Shown here piece by piece: positions 38,038 to 46,956 of a DNA stretch of 64,000 nt. The stretch is from assembly GCF_003206495.1 (NCBI RefSeq), contig NZ_NKUF01000007.1, forward strand, positions 1 through 64,000. Reading direction: 5' to 3'. Source of the stretch: Gluconacetobacter entanii. Lineage in GTDB: Bacteria > Pseudomonadota > Alphaproteobacteria > Acetobacterales > Acetobacteraceae. The stretch's first letter is position 1. Each line of letters opens with the position of its first letter. A program made the translations under genes and the position numbers. A model generated the notes under the pieces. That model had not been told where the DNA came from. It made no database searches and saw only the letters and a list, made by a program, of their open reading frames with translations.

Positions 38038-39330
38038 ATGACGACAGATTACAAGGTTAAGGACATCTCCCTCGCGGATTGGGGACGCAAGGAAATTGCC
38101 ATCGCCGAAGGGGAAATGCCCGGCCTGATGGACCTGCGCGAGGAATATGGCAAGTCCAAGCCGCTGAAGGGCGCGCGCATCGCAGGCTGCCTGCACATGA
38201 CCATCCAGACCGCCGTCCTGATCGAGACGCTGACGGCGCTTGGCGCCACGGTGCGCTGGTCCTCGTGCAACATCTTCTCCACCCAGGACCAGGCCGCCGC
38301 CGCCATCGCCGCGACCGGCGTGCCCGTGTTCGCGTGGAAGGGCCTGAGCGAGGACGAATTCTGGTGGTGCATCGAACAGACCATCAAGGGCCCCGATGGC
38401 TGGACGCCGAACATGATCCTCGACGATGGCGGGGACCTGACGACGCTGATGCACGAAAAGTATCCGGAGATGCTCAATGACGTGCGCGGTGTCTCCGAAG
38501 AGACGACGACCGGCGTGCATCGCCTGTGGGACATGGCCAAGAAGGGCCTGCTGAAGGTCCCGGCCATCAACGTCAACGACAGCGTGACGAAGTCGAAGTT
38601 CGACAACCTGTATGGCTGCCGCGAAAGCCTGGTGGACGCGATCCGTCGCGGCACCGACGTCATGATGGCGGGCAAGGTCGCGGTCGTCGCGGGCTATGGC
38701 GACGTGGGCAAGGGGTCTGCCGCCTCCCTGCGCAACGCGGGCTGCCGCGTGCTGGTGACCGAGGTCGATCCCATCTGCGCGCTGCAGGCCGCGATGGAAG
38801 GCTATGAGGTCGTGACGATGGAAGAAGGCGCGCCGCGCGGCGACATCTTCGTCACCGCGACGGGCAACGAGGACGTCATCACCATCGACCACATGCGCGA
38901 GATGAAGAACCGCGCCATCGTGTGCAACATCGGGCATTTCGATTCCGAAATCCAGATCAGCGCACTGCGCAACTTCAAGTGGGAAAACATCAAGCCGCAG
39001 GTGGACGAGGTCATCTTCCCCGACGGCAAGCGCCTGATCGTCCTGTCCGAAGGCCGCCTTGTGAACCTTGGCAACGCCACGGGCCACCCGTCCTTCGTCA
39101 TGTCCGCGTCGTTCACCAACCAGACGCTGGCGCAGATCGACCTGTGGACCGCGCCCGAAGGCAAGTACGAAAACAAGGTCTACACCCTGCCCAAGCACCT
39201 CGACGAGAAGGTGGCCTTCCTCCACCTCGCCAAGGTCGGCGCGCACCTGTCGAAGCTGTCGAAGAAGCAGGCCGACTATATCGGCGTGCCCGTCGCCGGG
39301 CCGTTCAAGAATGATCTGTATCGTTACTAA
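38038..39330 (+). CDS. ahcY: Adenosylhomocysteinase
   Basis: A 430-residue enzyme of the methyl cycle that hydrolyses S-adenosylhomocysteine to adenosine and homocysteine. [20 protein letters not shown] at the N-terminus, [36 protein letters not shown] and the NAD-binding [20 protein letters not shown] are all present, and it ends DLYRY as usual. I looked for a SAH riboswitch upstream and saw none. An 80-base gap precedes the DUF3597 gene. Confidence 0.97.
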   Translation: MTTDYKVKDISLADWGRKEIAIAEGEMPGLMDLREEYGKSKPLKGARIAGCLHMTIQTAVLIETLTALGATVRWSSCNIFSTQDQAAAAIAATGVPVFAWKGLSEDEFWWCIEQTIKGPDGWTPNMILDDGGDLTTLMHEKYPEMLNDVRGVSEETTTGVHRLWDMAKKGLLKVPAINVNDSVTKSKFDNLYGCRESLVDAIRRGTDVMMAGKVAVVAGYGDVGKGSAASLRNAGCRVLVTEVDPICALQAAMEGYEVVTMEEGAPRGDIFVTATGNEDVITIDHMREMKNRAIVCNIGHFDSEIQISALRNFKWENIKPQVDEVIFPDGKRLIVLSEGRLVNLGNATGHPSFVMSASFTNQTLAQIDLWTAPEGKYENKVYTLPKHLDEKVAFLHLAKVGAHLSKLSKKQADYIGVPVAGPFKNDLYRY

Positions 39331-39409
39331 GCCCGTTCGCGTCTGCTATAACGAAACCGAGAGGCCCGGCATCCCTGCCTGGCACATCCGGAATTAAGGG
39401 TACGATTTC

Positions 39410-39823
39410 ATGAGCATTTTTGGCACGATTCTCTCCAAGATCTTTGGTTCTTCCGAAGCCAAGGCCGCAACCCCCGCCGCTGGTGCCGCGCCGGCCACCG
39501 GTGCTGCCGCAACGCCTGCCGCTGCCGCCACGACGCCTGCCGCCGCCCCTGCTGCGCCGGCCGCACCGGTTGACGTCAACGCGGTCCTGAGCGCCATGGC
39601 CGCGAAGAACCCCGAAAAGCTGAACTGGCAGACCTCCATCGTTGACCTGCTCAAGCTGCTGGGCCTCGACAGTTCCCTTGCCGCGCGCAAGGAACTGGCG
39701 GCGGAACTGCATTACACGGGCGACACCAACGATTCCGCCGCGATGAACATCTGGCTGCAGGCCCAGGTGCTCAAGAAGCTGGCGGAAAATGGCGGCAAGG
39801 TCTCCCCCGACCTGATGAAGTAA
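39410..39823 (+). CDS. DUF3597 protein
   Basis: A 137-residue protein: MSIFGTILSKIFGSSEAK, a long Ala/Pro linker (residues 19-53), then VDVNAVLSAMAAKNPEKLNW and TSIVDLLKLLGLDSSLAARK, the DUF3597 domain that resembles LysM-like or SPOR-sized helical modules. The Ala/Pro linker explains the many open shadow frames. Function unknown. A strong terminator follows. Confidence 0.88.
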   Translation: MSIFGTILSKIFGSSEAKAATPAAGAAPATGAAATPAAAATTPAAAPAAPAAPVDVNAVLSAMAAKNPEKLNWQTSIVDLLKLLGLDSSLAARKELAAELHYTGDTNDSAAMNIWLQAQVLKKLAENGGKVSPDLMK

Positions 39824-39840
39824 TTTTCACGCCCGACTTT

Positions 39841-39890
39841 CGGGGCGGAACCGGGCGGCCATCGCTGGGCCGGCGGGTTCCGCCCTTTTT
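39841..39890 (+). terminator. Intrinsic terminator after DUF3597 gene
   Basis: GGGGCGGAACC pairs with GGTTCCGCCC across an internal GC-rich loop and is followed by TTTTT. It ends the ahcY-DUF3597 region before the divergently spaced CorA-type gene. Confidence 0.85.
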
Positions 39891-39989
39891 GCGTACCCCA
39901 TCGCAAGGCGCGCCGCCGTCTGTTGCGCCCGTGTGGCCATCGTGCAAGATGGGGCAACGTCCGCCCGTGGCCTTCCGGATGCAGTGCCC

Positions 39990-41045
39990 ATGTCCGACAT
40001 GCTTTCCCCCGTCCCGAACGCCCCGACGCCGGAGCCTGCCTCCGCCCCGTTCCCGGAAGCGGACGGCCTGGTGTGGGCCATCGCCTGCCGTCCCGGCCAC
40101 AAGCCGGAGAAGCTGGACGCCGCGGGGGTGGCGCGCGCGCTGGCGGGGGATCCGCCGCCCGTCCCCGATACGTGGGTGTGGCTGCATTACGATATCGTCC
40201 ACACCGCCACGCGCGCGCGCATGCAGGCGATTCCCTGCCTGCCGGAGGAGGCGCGCGCGGCGCTGGGCAATATCGACCGTGGCACCCGGCTGGAGGTGGA
40301 GGGCGACATCGTCTATGGCGCGCTGCCGGGTTTCGACGACAGCATGTCCGAGGATGACAAGAACCTGTCGGCGTGGCGGTTCGCGGTGCTGCCGGACCTG
40401 CTGATCACCACGCGCCGCCAGCCTGTGCCCGCCCTTGGGCTGGTCTATCGCTACATGCAGCGTGGCGAGCCGTTTACCTCCCCGGCGGAGGTGGTGGACC
40501 GCACGCTTCTGGAATTCGCGGACACGGTGCGGCGTAACATCGCGCTGCTGGACGATCACCTCGACCGGGCGGAGGACCTTCTGCTGACGCTGGACCAGCA
40601 TACGGATTTCGGGCGCATCAGCGGCCTGATCGGGCGGGTGCGGCGGCGTTCGACCGAACTGCGGCGCGTCATCTCCCCCGTGGACCGCATGTTCCGCAGC
40701 GAGGACCTCGAACTGCCCGAATGGGCGGAGGACGACCTGCGCGACCGTTCGCAGCGCCAGATCCATGCGGCCCTCGATGACCTTCTCGCGCTGCAGGACC
40801 GTGCGCGTTCGTTGCAGGACGAACTCGCCTCCGGCCAGGCGGAGGAGACGAACCGGCGGCTGTATACCGTGTCCATCGTGACGACGCTGATGCTGCCCGC
40901 GACGTTCGTCACCGGCTTTTTCGGCATGAATACCGGCGGCATGTTCCTGGCCGAAGGGCGCGCCGGCACGATCGAGGCGGGGTGCATCTGCTTCCTGTTC
41001 ATGGTCATCACGTGGCTGCTGCTCAAGCTGATGAAGCTGCTCTAG
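39990..41045 (+). CDS. CorA/ZntB-family divalent metal transporter
   Basis: A 351-residue protein (start at 39990; the frame also allows 39933). A large cytoplasmic domain with long coiled helices (LLDDHLDRAEDLLLTLDQHT, DDLLALQDRARSLQDELASG) ends in two membrane helices with the signature FFGMNTGG (GMN motif). CorA-type pentamers move Mg2+, Co2+ or, for ZntB, Zn2+. The long N-terminal domain and short intermotif loop lean to ZntB, but substrate cannot be fixed. Confidence 0.88.
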   Translation: MSDMLSPVPNAPTPEPASAPFPEADGLVWAIACRPGHKPEKLDAAGVARALAGDPPPVPDTWVWLHYDIVHTATRARMQAIPCLPEEARAALGNIDRGTRLEVEGDIVYGALPGFDDSMSEDDKNLSAWRFAVLPDLLITTRRQPVPALGLVYRYMQRGEPFTSPAEVVDRTLLEFADTVRRNIALLDDHLDRAEDLLLTLDQHTDFGRISGLIGRVRRRSTELRRVISPVDRMFRSEDLELPEWAEDDLRDRSQRQIHAALDDLLALQDRARSLQDELASGQAEETNRRLYTVSIVTTLMLPATFVTGFFGMNTGGMFLAEGRAGTIEAGCICFLFMVITWLLLKLMKLL

Positions 41046-41190
41046 CGCGCGGACCCGGCCATGCAGCGCGGGGCGGACGGCGTTGCATCGGTCGCATGGG
41101 GTGGTGTAACAAGGGCGGGCCCGCCATTTCATCGCGATGGTGGACCACCCCCGGCATGCCCGGACCATCGCAGCAGGATCACAGCGGCCC

Positions 41191-42297
41191 ATGTCCCCTT
41201 CGCTTCTTGCGGAAAACCCTGTTTCGTCCTTTTCGCGGTCATGTTCGCGGGCGGGGCGGTGGCTTTCGCTGGTGCTGCTGGTCGCGCTGGCCGCCTGCGC
41301 GGGCCAGCCGCACGAGGCCCGGATGTCGGAGGCGCAGATGATGCAGGAGGCCGACAGCTATCGCGCCCGCGCGCGCCAGAACTATACCCCGCCCGGCCCG
41401 CCGGAGGATCCGTGGGGGCCATACATCACCGAGGCGGCGAAGCGTTTCGACGTGCCCGACCTGTGGATCCGCGCGGTGATGCAGCGCGAATCCGGCGGGC
41501 ATCTTTTCCATAACGGGCAGTTCGTGACGTCACAGCCCGGGGCGATGGGGCTGATGCAGTTGATGCCCCCCACCTATGACGAGATGCGCAGGCGCTACGA
41601 CCTTGGGGCGGATGCGTACGAACCGCATGACAACATCATCGCGGGCACGGCCTACCTGCGGCAGATGTATGACATCTATGGCTCGCCGGGGTTCCTTGCG
41701 GCCTATAACAGCGGGCCGGGGCGGCTGGATGATTTCATCGACCGCAGCCACACCCTCCCGCGTGAAACGCGCGAGTATGTGGCCTATATCGGCCCGCGCA
41801 TCGCCGGGGTGTCGCCGGTCAACCGTTCGCAGGCCGACCTGATGATCGAGGCGCGGTCACAGGCGCGCGCGCAGTCGCGCGGGTCGTCATATCGCCACGG
41901 GCGACAGGTGATCGGCGCGGACCAGCCATTGCAGGTGGCCGAGGCGCCCTCGGCCGAGAGCGCGGCCGTCCGCGCGGCATGGAGTGCGCGTGAAAAGGCG
42001 GGGCAGGTGCCGATGACGGCGGTGGGCGCGCATCCCACCATCGTGATGGACGCCGCCAACTGGGCGGTGCAGGTCGGGGCATACGGATCGCGTCCCCAGG
42101 CGTTGCAGGCCCTGCAGCATGCCCGCGCCAGTGCCGCGCTGCGGGGTGCGCGTGAACAGGTCGATTCGGTAACCGCGGGCCGGGGGCGCATCTATCGCGC
42201 GCGCCTGCTGGGCCTGTCGCATGCCAGCGCACTGCAGGCATGCCAGAAGCTGGGCAGCCATGCCTGTCAGGTCATGGGGCCGATTTCCGGGTCCTGA
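41191..42297 (+). CDS. Lytic transglycosylase with C-terminal SPOR domain (lipoprotein)
   Basis: A 368-residue protein, start at 41191 (41137 also in frame). A signal ends in lipobox LVALAAC. The SLT domain has IRAVMQRESGGHLFHNG with the catalytic glutamate, MGLMQLMPPTYDEMRRRYDL and FLAAYNSGPGRLDDFIDRSH. The C-terminal 75 residues (WAVQVGAYGSRPQALQALQH) are a SPOR domain that binds denuded glycan strands at the septum. Likely a cell-division peptidoglycan remodelling enzyme. Distinct from the truncated conjugation transglycosylase at the left end. Confidence 0.92.
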   Translation: MSPSLLAENPVSSFSRSCSRAGRWLSLVLLVALAACAGQPHEARMSEAQMMQEADSYRARARQNYTPPGPPEDPWGPYITEAAKRFDVPDLWIRAVMQRESGGHLFHNGQFVTSQPGAMGLMQLMPPTYDEMRRRYDLGADAYEPHDNIIAGTAYLRQMYDIYGSPGFLAAYNSGPGRLDDFIDRSHTLPRETREYVAYIGPRIAGVSPVNRSQADLMIEARSQARAQSRGSSYRHGRQVIGADQPLQVAEAPSAESAAVRAAWSAREKAGQVPMTAVGAHPTIVMDAANWAVQVGAYGSRPQALQALQHARASAALRGAREQVDSVTAGRGRIYRARLLGLSHASALQACQKLGSHACQVMGPISGS

Positions 42298-42353
42298 GGA
42301 CGCAGGTGGGGGCGCATGCCCATGGTGGCACGATGCATGACGGGATGAAGTGA

Positions 42354-42947
42354 ATGAAATATTTCTACAGGCGTCCGCGATGGTCGTGGATGGGCATCAT
42401 CATGCCGCTGGTGGCGGTCATGGCCTTTGCCGGGATTGTCGCGTGGTCCAGCGCGCGCGCCGCCCTGCCCGCGGGCAGCAGCGCGCCGATGTTCGTCGCC
42501 CCCGCCGCGCAGGCAGGCAAGGAGTTCAGCTTCCACCTTGCCGATGCGCTGCGCAACGGGCCGGTGGTGGTGTATTTCTATCCCGCCGCCTTCACCCGTG
42601 GCTGCACCATAGAGGCCCACGAGTTTGCCGAGGCAATGGACAGCTACCACGAACTGGGTGCCAGCGTGATCGGGGTGTCGATGGACGACATCAAGACGCT
42701 CGACAGGTTTTCGGTCAGCGAATGCCATGGCCGCTTCCCCGTTGCGTCCGACCCGACGGGGACGATCGCGCGGCTGTATGATTCGCGCATGCCGGTGGTC
42801 CATTACGCCAGCCGCACGTCCTATGTCATCGCCCCCGATGGCAAGATCATCTTCACCTACAGCGCCATGTCGCCGGACGAACATGTCCGCCGCACGCTCG
42901 ACGCCATCAGGGCGTGGCGCGCGGGACAGCCCGTGCCCGGCAAATAA
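42354..42947 (+). CDS. Membrane-anchored AhpC/TSA-type peroxiredoxin
   Basis: A 197-residue protein with an uncleaved N-terminal helix (MGIIMPLVAVMAFAGIVAW) and a peroxiredoxin domain facing the periplasm. VVYFYPAAFTRGCTIEAHEF holds the peroxidatic cysteine (C84). The usual Bcp partner cysteine five residues later is absent; C124 (SVSECHGRF) may be the resolving cysteine. Reduces peroxides. A family 2 repeat follows 16 bases after the stop. Confidence 0.88.
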   Translation: MKYFYRRPRWSWMGIIMPLVAVMAFAGIVAWSSARAALPAGSSAPMFVAPAAQAGKEFSFHLADALRNGPVVVYFYPAAFTRGCTIEAHEFAEAMDSYHELGASVIGVSMDDIKTLDRFSVSECHGRFPVASDPTGTIARLYDSRMPVVHYASRTSYVIAPDGKIIFTYSAMSPDEHVRRTLDAIRAWRAGQPVPGK

Positions 42948-42963
42948 CAGACTGAAAACGAAC

Positions 42964-43044
42964 AGAAGTTTTTGGTGAAGCTTTTTCCAAAAAGCTTCAG
43001 GAACGTCGCCTTATCTAAAAAAAGGCGACACCCGAAAACTTCCG
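42964..43044. repeat. Family 2 nested palindrome, copy B (reverse orientation)
   Basis: Outer arms AGAAGTTTTTGG and CCCGAAAACTTC enclose TGAAGCTTTTT-N2-AAAAAGCTTCA and GTCGCCTT...AAGGCGAC. The hairpin order is opposite to copies A and C, so the element is inverted. It lies between the peroxiredoxin gene and the cobalamin riboswitch, where it could terminate upstream transcription. Confidence 0.88.
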
Positions 43045-43089
43045 GATGATTTTCAGGCCCCCCCCCGGCATCGCAGCCCCCCCGCATTG

Positions 43090-43215
43090 ACTTGCCCGGT
43101 GCGCCCTGCGATGAAGCCGGGCGTTGCATGCGAAGGAAGCCGGTGGAAATCCGGTGCGGTCGCGCCACTGTAAGCGCTGGATGCCAGCGCCAAGCCAGAC
43201 CCTTTGCATGATGTC
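43090..43215 (+). promoter_or_regulatory. Cobalamin riboswitch
   Basis: The conserved core is present in order: GAAGCCGGTGGAAATCCGG, GCGGTCGCGCCACTGTAAGC (B12 box GCCACTG) and GCCAAGCCAGACC. It precedes cbtA, a cobalt transporter subunit, so adenosylcobalamin binding should lower its expression. Edges are approximate. Confidence 0.93.
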
Positions 43216-43262
43216 CTTCTGTCCATCCACCGGGGACGCGATTTCCCCGCAGGAGTCATAAT

Positions 43263-43304
43263 ATGTCCATTGTCTTCCTTTCCCCCTCCCGGGTGCGGGC
43301 CTGA
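43263..43304 (+). CDS. Possible 13-codon leader peptide before cbtA
   Basis: An ATG at 43263, seven bases after a strong AGGAG (43251-43255), opens a 13-codon frame (MSIVFLSPSRVRA). Its TGA overlaps the cbtA ATG (TGATG), while cbtA has no ribosome site of its own. This fits a coupled leader peptide, or a vestige of cbtB, the small gene that usually precedes cbtA. Not a proven product. Confidence 0.45.
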   Translation: MSIVFLSPSRVRA

Positions 43305-44023
43305 TGGCCGGGCGCGTGCTGCTGCGCGGGATGCTGGCGGGGATTCTCGCGGCGTTCCTTGCCTTCGGTTTTGCCCGCGTGGTGGGTGAGCCGCAGGTCG
43401 ATCGCGCCATCGCCATCGAGGCCGCGCACGACGCGGCGGCAGGCGAACCACCGGAGGAGGAACTGGTCAGCCGCAGGGTGCAGTCCACCCTTGGCCTGCT
43501 GACGGCGGCGGTGATGTATGGCGCGGCCTATGGCGGGGTGTTCGCGCTGGCCTTTGCCGTGGCCCATGGCCGGGTGGGGCGGGTGTCGCCGCGCATGCTG
43601 GCCCTGCTGCTGGCGGGGGCGGGGTTCGTGGCCGTCGTGCTGGTGCCGGACCTGAAATATCCCGCCAACCCGCCCGCCGTCGGCCATGCGGAGACGATCG
43701 GCATGCGCACGGCGGCCTATTTCGAGATGGTGGTCTTCTCGCTGTGCGCGATGATCCTGTCGGTGCTGGCGGGGCGTTCGCTGCTGGCGCGCATGGATGT
43801 CTGGTCGGCGTGGCTGTGTGGCGGTGCGCTGTTCATCGTGCTGGTGACGGTGCTGCAACTGACGCTGCCCGATATCAGCGAGGTCCCGGCCGATTTCCCC
43901 GCGGCCTTGCTGTGGCGCTTCCGCGAGGGGGCGCTGGGCATGCAGGTCGTGCTGTGGGGGGCGCTTGGCCTTGTGTTCGGTGCGCTGGTGAACCGCATGC
44001 CCGAACTGCGGGGGCGGGCGTAA
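43304..44023 (+). CDS. cbtA: CbtA-family cobalt transporter subunit
   Basis: A 239-residue inner-membrane protein with five or six helices. RVLLRGMLAGILAAFLAFGF, QSTLGLLTAAVMYGAAYGGV and VPDLKYPANPPAVGHAETIG are CbtA blocks. CbtA is the B12-regulated cobalt transporter found with CbtB in proteobacteria; the riboswitch upstream confirms the link. The separate cbtB gene is missing; only a 13-codon frame lies between riboswitch and cbtA. Confidence 0.9.
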   Translation: MAGRVLLRGMLAGILAAFLAFGFARVVGEPQVDRAIAIEAAHDAAAGEPPEEELVSRRVQSTLGLLTAAVMYGAAYGGVFALAFAVAHGRVGRVSPRMLALLLAGAGFVAVVLVPDLKYPANPPAVGHAETIGMRTAAYFEMVVFSLCAMILSVLAGRSLLARMDVWSAWLCGGALFIVLVTVLQLTLPDISEVPADFPAALLWRFREGALGMQVVLWGALGLVFGALVNRMPELRGRA

Positions 44024-44056
44024 GTCTGTTTTTTCGCGAAACAGGTAGGTGAAGAA

Positions 44057-44139
44057 TAAAAGTTTCTGGGTGTCGCCTTTTTTTAAAGGCGACATCTTTT
44101 GAAGCTTTTTGGAAAAAGCTTCACCAAAAACTTCTTTTA
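44057..44139. repeat. Family 2 nested palindrome, copy C
   Basis: The most symmetrical copy. Outer arms AAAAGTTTCTGG and CCAAAAACTTCTTTT enclose TGTCGCCTTT...AAAGGCGACA and TGAAGCTTTTT-N2-AAAAAGCTTCA. It fills the 133-base gap between convergent cbtA and the solute-binding protein gene, and each strand ends in T-rich sequence, fitting a bidirectional terminator. Confidence 0.9.
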
Positions 44140-44156
44140 CTTTTCAATCGGTTGTC

Positions 44157-45419
44157 TTACGGGGCCTGCATCACGCTGGTCCACATGGCCTGCAGCTTCT
44201 GGTTCATGTCTGGCGAAAGCTGCGGCAGCATGCGGGTGGCCGCGATCTGCGCTGGCTGCTCGTCCCAGTGCAGGGCGGCCTTGATCGGCGGATCCAGCGG
44301 CGTGCGCATGTCGGCCGGCATCACCCAGTAGCACGAGGACGTCGCCAGGTGCGCCTGCGCCTGCGGCGTGCGCAGGTATTTCGCAAAGCGCAGCGCCATG
44401 TCCCTGCGCTGCGAGGAGGAGAGGATCGCCACCGCCTGCTGCCAGCGCAGCGCGCCCTGTTGCGGGATCAGGTAGGTCAGGGTCGGATGCGCGGACAGGA
44501 CCGGCGGGGGCGCAGGCGGCGTGGCGACCGCCACCGGGGCCGGGGCGGCGGCCGGGTGCGCGCCGGGCGGCAGGGGCGGGGCGTCGTCATCGTCGCCATC
44601 ACTGTCATCCGCGTCGTCCTGCGTGGGGGTGCCCCGCGTTGCGGCCGGGGCGGGTTCCCCCTTCTGCACCGCGCCGTCATGGCCGATGCCCGCCGTGGTC
44701 CATGCGCCGCCGCCGACCACGATGTCCACCTGCCCGTCGGCCAGCGCCTGCTGCACCGTGGCCATGTCGCCCACGATGGCGGCGTTCGCCTTCAGCGCCA
44801 CAAGCTTCGCCTGCAGCGCCGGCAGGTCTTCGTCCGACAGGCTGGCGGGATCCCTGCCCAGCGCCAGAGCGATGTAGGACAGCACCGGCAGCCATGAATC
44901 ATAGATCGCGATATGGCCCTGGTACTGCGGCTTCCAGATCTCGTTGATGTCCGACAGCGCCTGCGCCGACACCTTCGCCTGGTCGAAGGCGAGGGCGAAA
45001 TACCCGAACTTCTCCGGCACGGCATACAGGTGGCCGTCGAACGATCCCGCCTGCGGGTCGGCCACGGCGGCGGGGATGCCGGTGGTGGGGAAATCCGCCG
45101 GGTCCAGCGGCATCAGCATGCCGTTGCGCGCCATGGGCATCAGTTCCGTCTCGTCGGTTGCGACAAGGTCCCAGTCACCAGGCTGGGCCTGCCGGATGAT
45201 GGACATGACGGAATCCACCGTGTCGATGTCGCGGAAATGCACCTGCACGGCGTTTTCCTGCTCGAACGGGCGCAGCAGTTCGGGGTCCTCGTGGTCGCAG
45301 CTTGTCAGGATGTTGAGCACATCGTCGCGCGCATGGGCCGTGGGGCAGGCAAGTGGTGTCGTGGCAAGCAGAACAGCCGTGGCGGCGGATAACAGGCCGT
45401 AACCGGACCATCCGGACAT
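44157..45419 (-). CDS. Periplasmic solute-binding protein (PotD-like) with acidic/Pro-rich insert
   Basis: A 420-residue secreted protein (signal to about AHARD) of the spermidine/putrescine or Fe(III) binding type: DWDLVATDETELMPMARNGM, AVPEKFGYFALAFDQAKVSA, GGGAWTTAGIG and LRFAKYLRTPQAQAHL. Residues 254-312 form a low-complexity insert: TRGTPTQDDADDSDGDDDDA, then a Pro/Ala run to SAHP. It interrupts the second lobe where polyamine-binding proteins have only a short loop. No ABC permease or ATPase is adjacent. Ligand unknown; the Asp cluster could bind divalent metals. Confidence 0.82.
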   Translation of the reverse strand: MSGWSGYGLLSAATAVLLATTPLACPTAHARDDVLNILTSCDHEDPELLRPFEQENAVQVHFRDIDTVDSVMSIIRQAQPGDWDLVATDETELMPMARNGMLMPLDPADFPTTGIPAAVADPQAGSFDGHLYAVPEKFGYFALAFDQAKVSAQALSDINEIWKPQYQGHIAIYDSWLPVLSYIALALGRDPASLSDEDLPALQAKLVALKANAAIVGDMATVQQALADGQVDIVVGGGAWTTAGIGHDGAVQKGEPAPAATRGTPTQDDADDSDGDDDDAPPLPPGAHPAAAPAPVAVATPPAPPPVLSAHPTLTYLIPQQGALRWQQAVAILSSSQRRDMALRFAKYLRTPQAQAHLATSSCYWVMPADMRTPLDPPIKAALHWDEQPAQIAATRMLPQLSPDMNQKLQAMWTSVMQAP

Positions 45420-45846
45420 CAGGGGGCACTCCTTGGGCTTGGGGATTCAGGGCAAGAGGGGGAGCACGCAGGCCCCCCGTTACAGAGGTCCCGTGGACAG
45501 GGTCGGGGCGTGCCGACGGATGGTAAGGGGCCGCGATGCGCAATCGCGAAACCGTGTCCTTCATACCTGATAATGCCGTGCGGGGAGGATGCGACAAAAA
45601 AATATTTTATGGAACCGTGTCATGGCCACCTTTATCGTTACGCAAAGTATCGTCCCGTCCCTGCCGGCCCCCGGCGGGGCGGGGCGTACTTGACGCGCCC
45701 GAAGGTGGCGGCTACGTCCGGACACAGGGCCGGCGCGCACCCGCATGCGGTGCAGGCCGCAAGCGGGTCGGTCCCGCCACAGTAGCGCTCCACCCCGATC
45801 GCGACGCCTGTCGGCGCGGTCTGTCCCACCTGTCTATGGATAGGGC
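45420..45846. other. Intergenic region with a short IS110-end-like remnant
   Basis: No gene supported between the divergent solute-binding protein and acyltransferase genes. At 45572-45588, ATGCCGTGCGGGGAGGA exactly matches the outer end of the IS110 element at 686-702. Next to it, on the minus strand, ATGAAGGACACGGTT (45551-45565) resembles that element's start codon region (MKDTV). This looks like a decayed end of a related IS110 element. The rest shows no clear feature; the AT-rich stretch at 45595-45610 may hold a promoter. Confidence 0.5.
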
Positions 45847-46956
45847 ATGATTGCCGATTTCATTCAGCGCCGCATCCTGCGACGTCGCGATACTTCCGCC
45901 ACACCCACGCCACAGCCGCGCGCCACGCGCGAACGTCGCGCCATCGCCCCCGTGACATCGCGCGACATCGCGGATATCGCGGCGCTGCGCATCCATCCGT
46001 CCGGGCCGTGGCGCGAACGCGCGCGTACCCTGCGGGGGATCGGCCGCCTGGCCGCCATCACGGTCTTGGTGCCGCTGTCGGTCGGGTTCGAGGCGGTGCT
46101 GCTGCTGGTGCCCGGCACGGCGAAGATCCGCTGGACGCGCTTCGTCTGGGGGGGCTTGTGCTTCCTGCTGTCGCTGAAGATCCGCGTCATCGGGCGCAGG
46201 GCGGGGTCGGTTGGCGGCGCGCGGGCGCGCGCACGCGGCGAACGGCCGGTAATCTATGTCTCCAACCATTCCTCGTGGCTGGACGTGCCGGTGCTAGGCA
46301 CCGTGCTGCCATCGAATTTCGTCGCCAAGGGCGATATCGAGAAATGGCCCATCATGGGCCTCGTCTCACGCATTGGCCGGACCATCTTCGTCAGCCGCCA
46401 GCGCAGCACCACCGGGCGCGAACGTGACGAGATGATGGACCGCCTGATCGGGGGCGACAACCTCGTGCTGTTCCCCGAGGGCACGTCGTCGGACGGGTCG
46501 CGCGTGCTGCCGTTCATGTCGGCCTTCTTCGCCATTGCAAAGCTGCCCCGCGTCCCGCGCGGGCGGGAGGACACGCCGGAGGCCCAGGCCATGCGCCAGC
46601 ACCCGCCGTGGATGACGCCGCTGATCCAGCCGGTTTCCGTCGTGTATGACCGGCTGGAGGGGCTGCCGGTCAACCGCGCCCGCCGCCCGGTCTTTGCCTG
46701 GTATGGCGACATGGAGCTTGGCCCCCATGTGTGGCAACTGGTGAAATGGCGGTCCATGCGCGCGACCGTGATGCTGCACCCGGCACTCGACCCCGATGAT
46801 TTCCCCAGCCGCAAGGCGCTGGCGCAGGCCGCGTGGCGCGCCGTGTCGCAGGGGGCGGCGGAACTGCGCCAGAACGCGGAACAGGATGCGCAGGCGTGCG
46901 AATATGCCTGCCGGCCGCTGGGCGGGCTGCTGCCGCAGGACTTCCGCAGGCCCTGA
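45847..46956 (+). CDS. 1-acyl-glycerol-3-phosphate acyltransferase (PlsC-like)
   Basis: A 369-residue membrane-associated acyltransferase of phospholipid synthesis. Motif I is VSNHSSWLD (HX4D), motif III NLVLFPEGTSSDGSRVLPF, with one or two helices (LAAITVLVPLSVGFEAVLLL) near 65-95. An Arg-rich N-terminus of about 55 residues and a helical C-terminal extension make it longer than PlsC (about 245), resembling lyso-ornithine-lipid acyltransferases (OlsA); substrate therefore uncertain. Confidence 0.87.
   Translation: MIADFIQRRILRRRDTSATPTPQPRATRERRAIAPVTSRDIADIAALRIHPSGPWRERARTLRGIGRLAAITVLVPLSVGFEAVLLLVPGTAKIRWTRFVWGGLCFLLSLKIRVIGRRAGSVGGARARARGERPVIYVSNHSSWLDVPVLGTVLPSNFVAKGDIEKWPIMGLVSRIGRTIFVSRQRSTTGRERDEMMDRLIGGDNLVLFPEGTSSDGSRVLPFMSAFFAIAKLPRVPRGREDTPEAQAMRQHPPWMTPLIQPVSVVYDRLEGLPVNRARRPVFAWYGDMELGPHVWQLVKWRSMRATVMLHPALDPDDFPSRKALAQAAWRAVSQGAAELRQNAEQDAQACEYACRPLGGLLPQDFRRP

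Noticed and set aside
38026-39246. Minus-strand open frame of 406 codons opposite ahcY
   Set aside because: ahcY on the other strand is unmistakable; the antisense frame shows no known family.
45541-45600. TPP riboswitch-like string (CCTGATAATGCCG)
   Set aside because: No CTGAGA element or full helix set, and the neighbouring genes are not thiamine genes; an IS110 end explains part of the match better.
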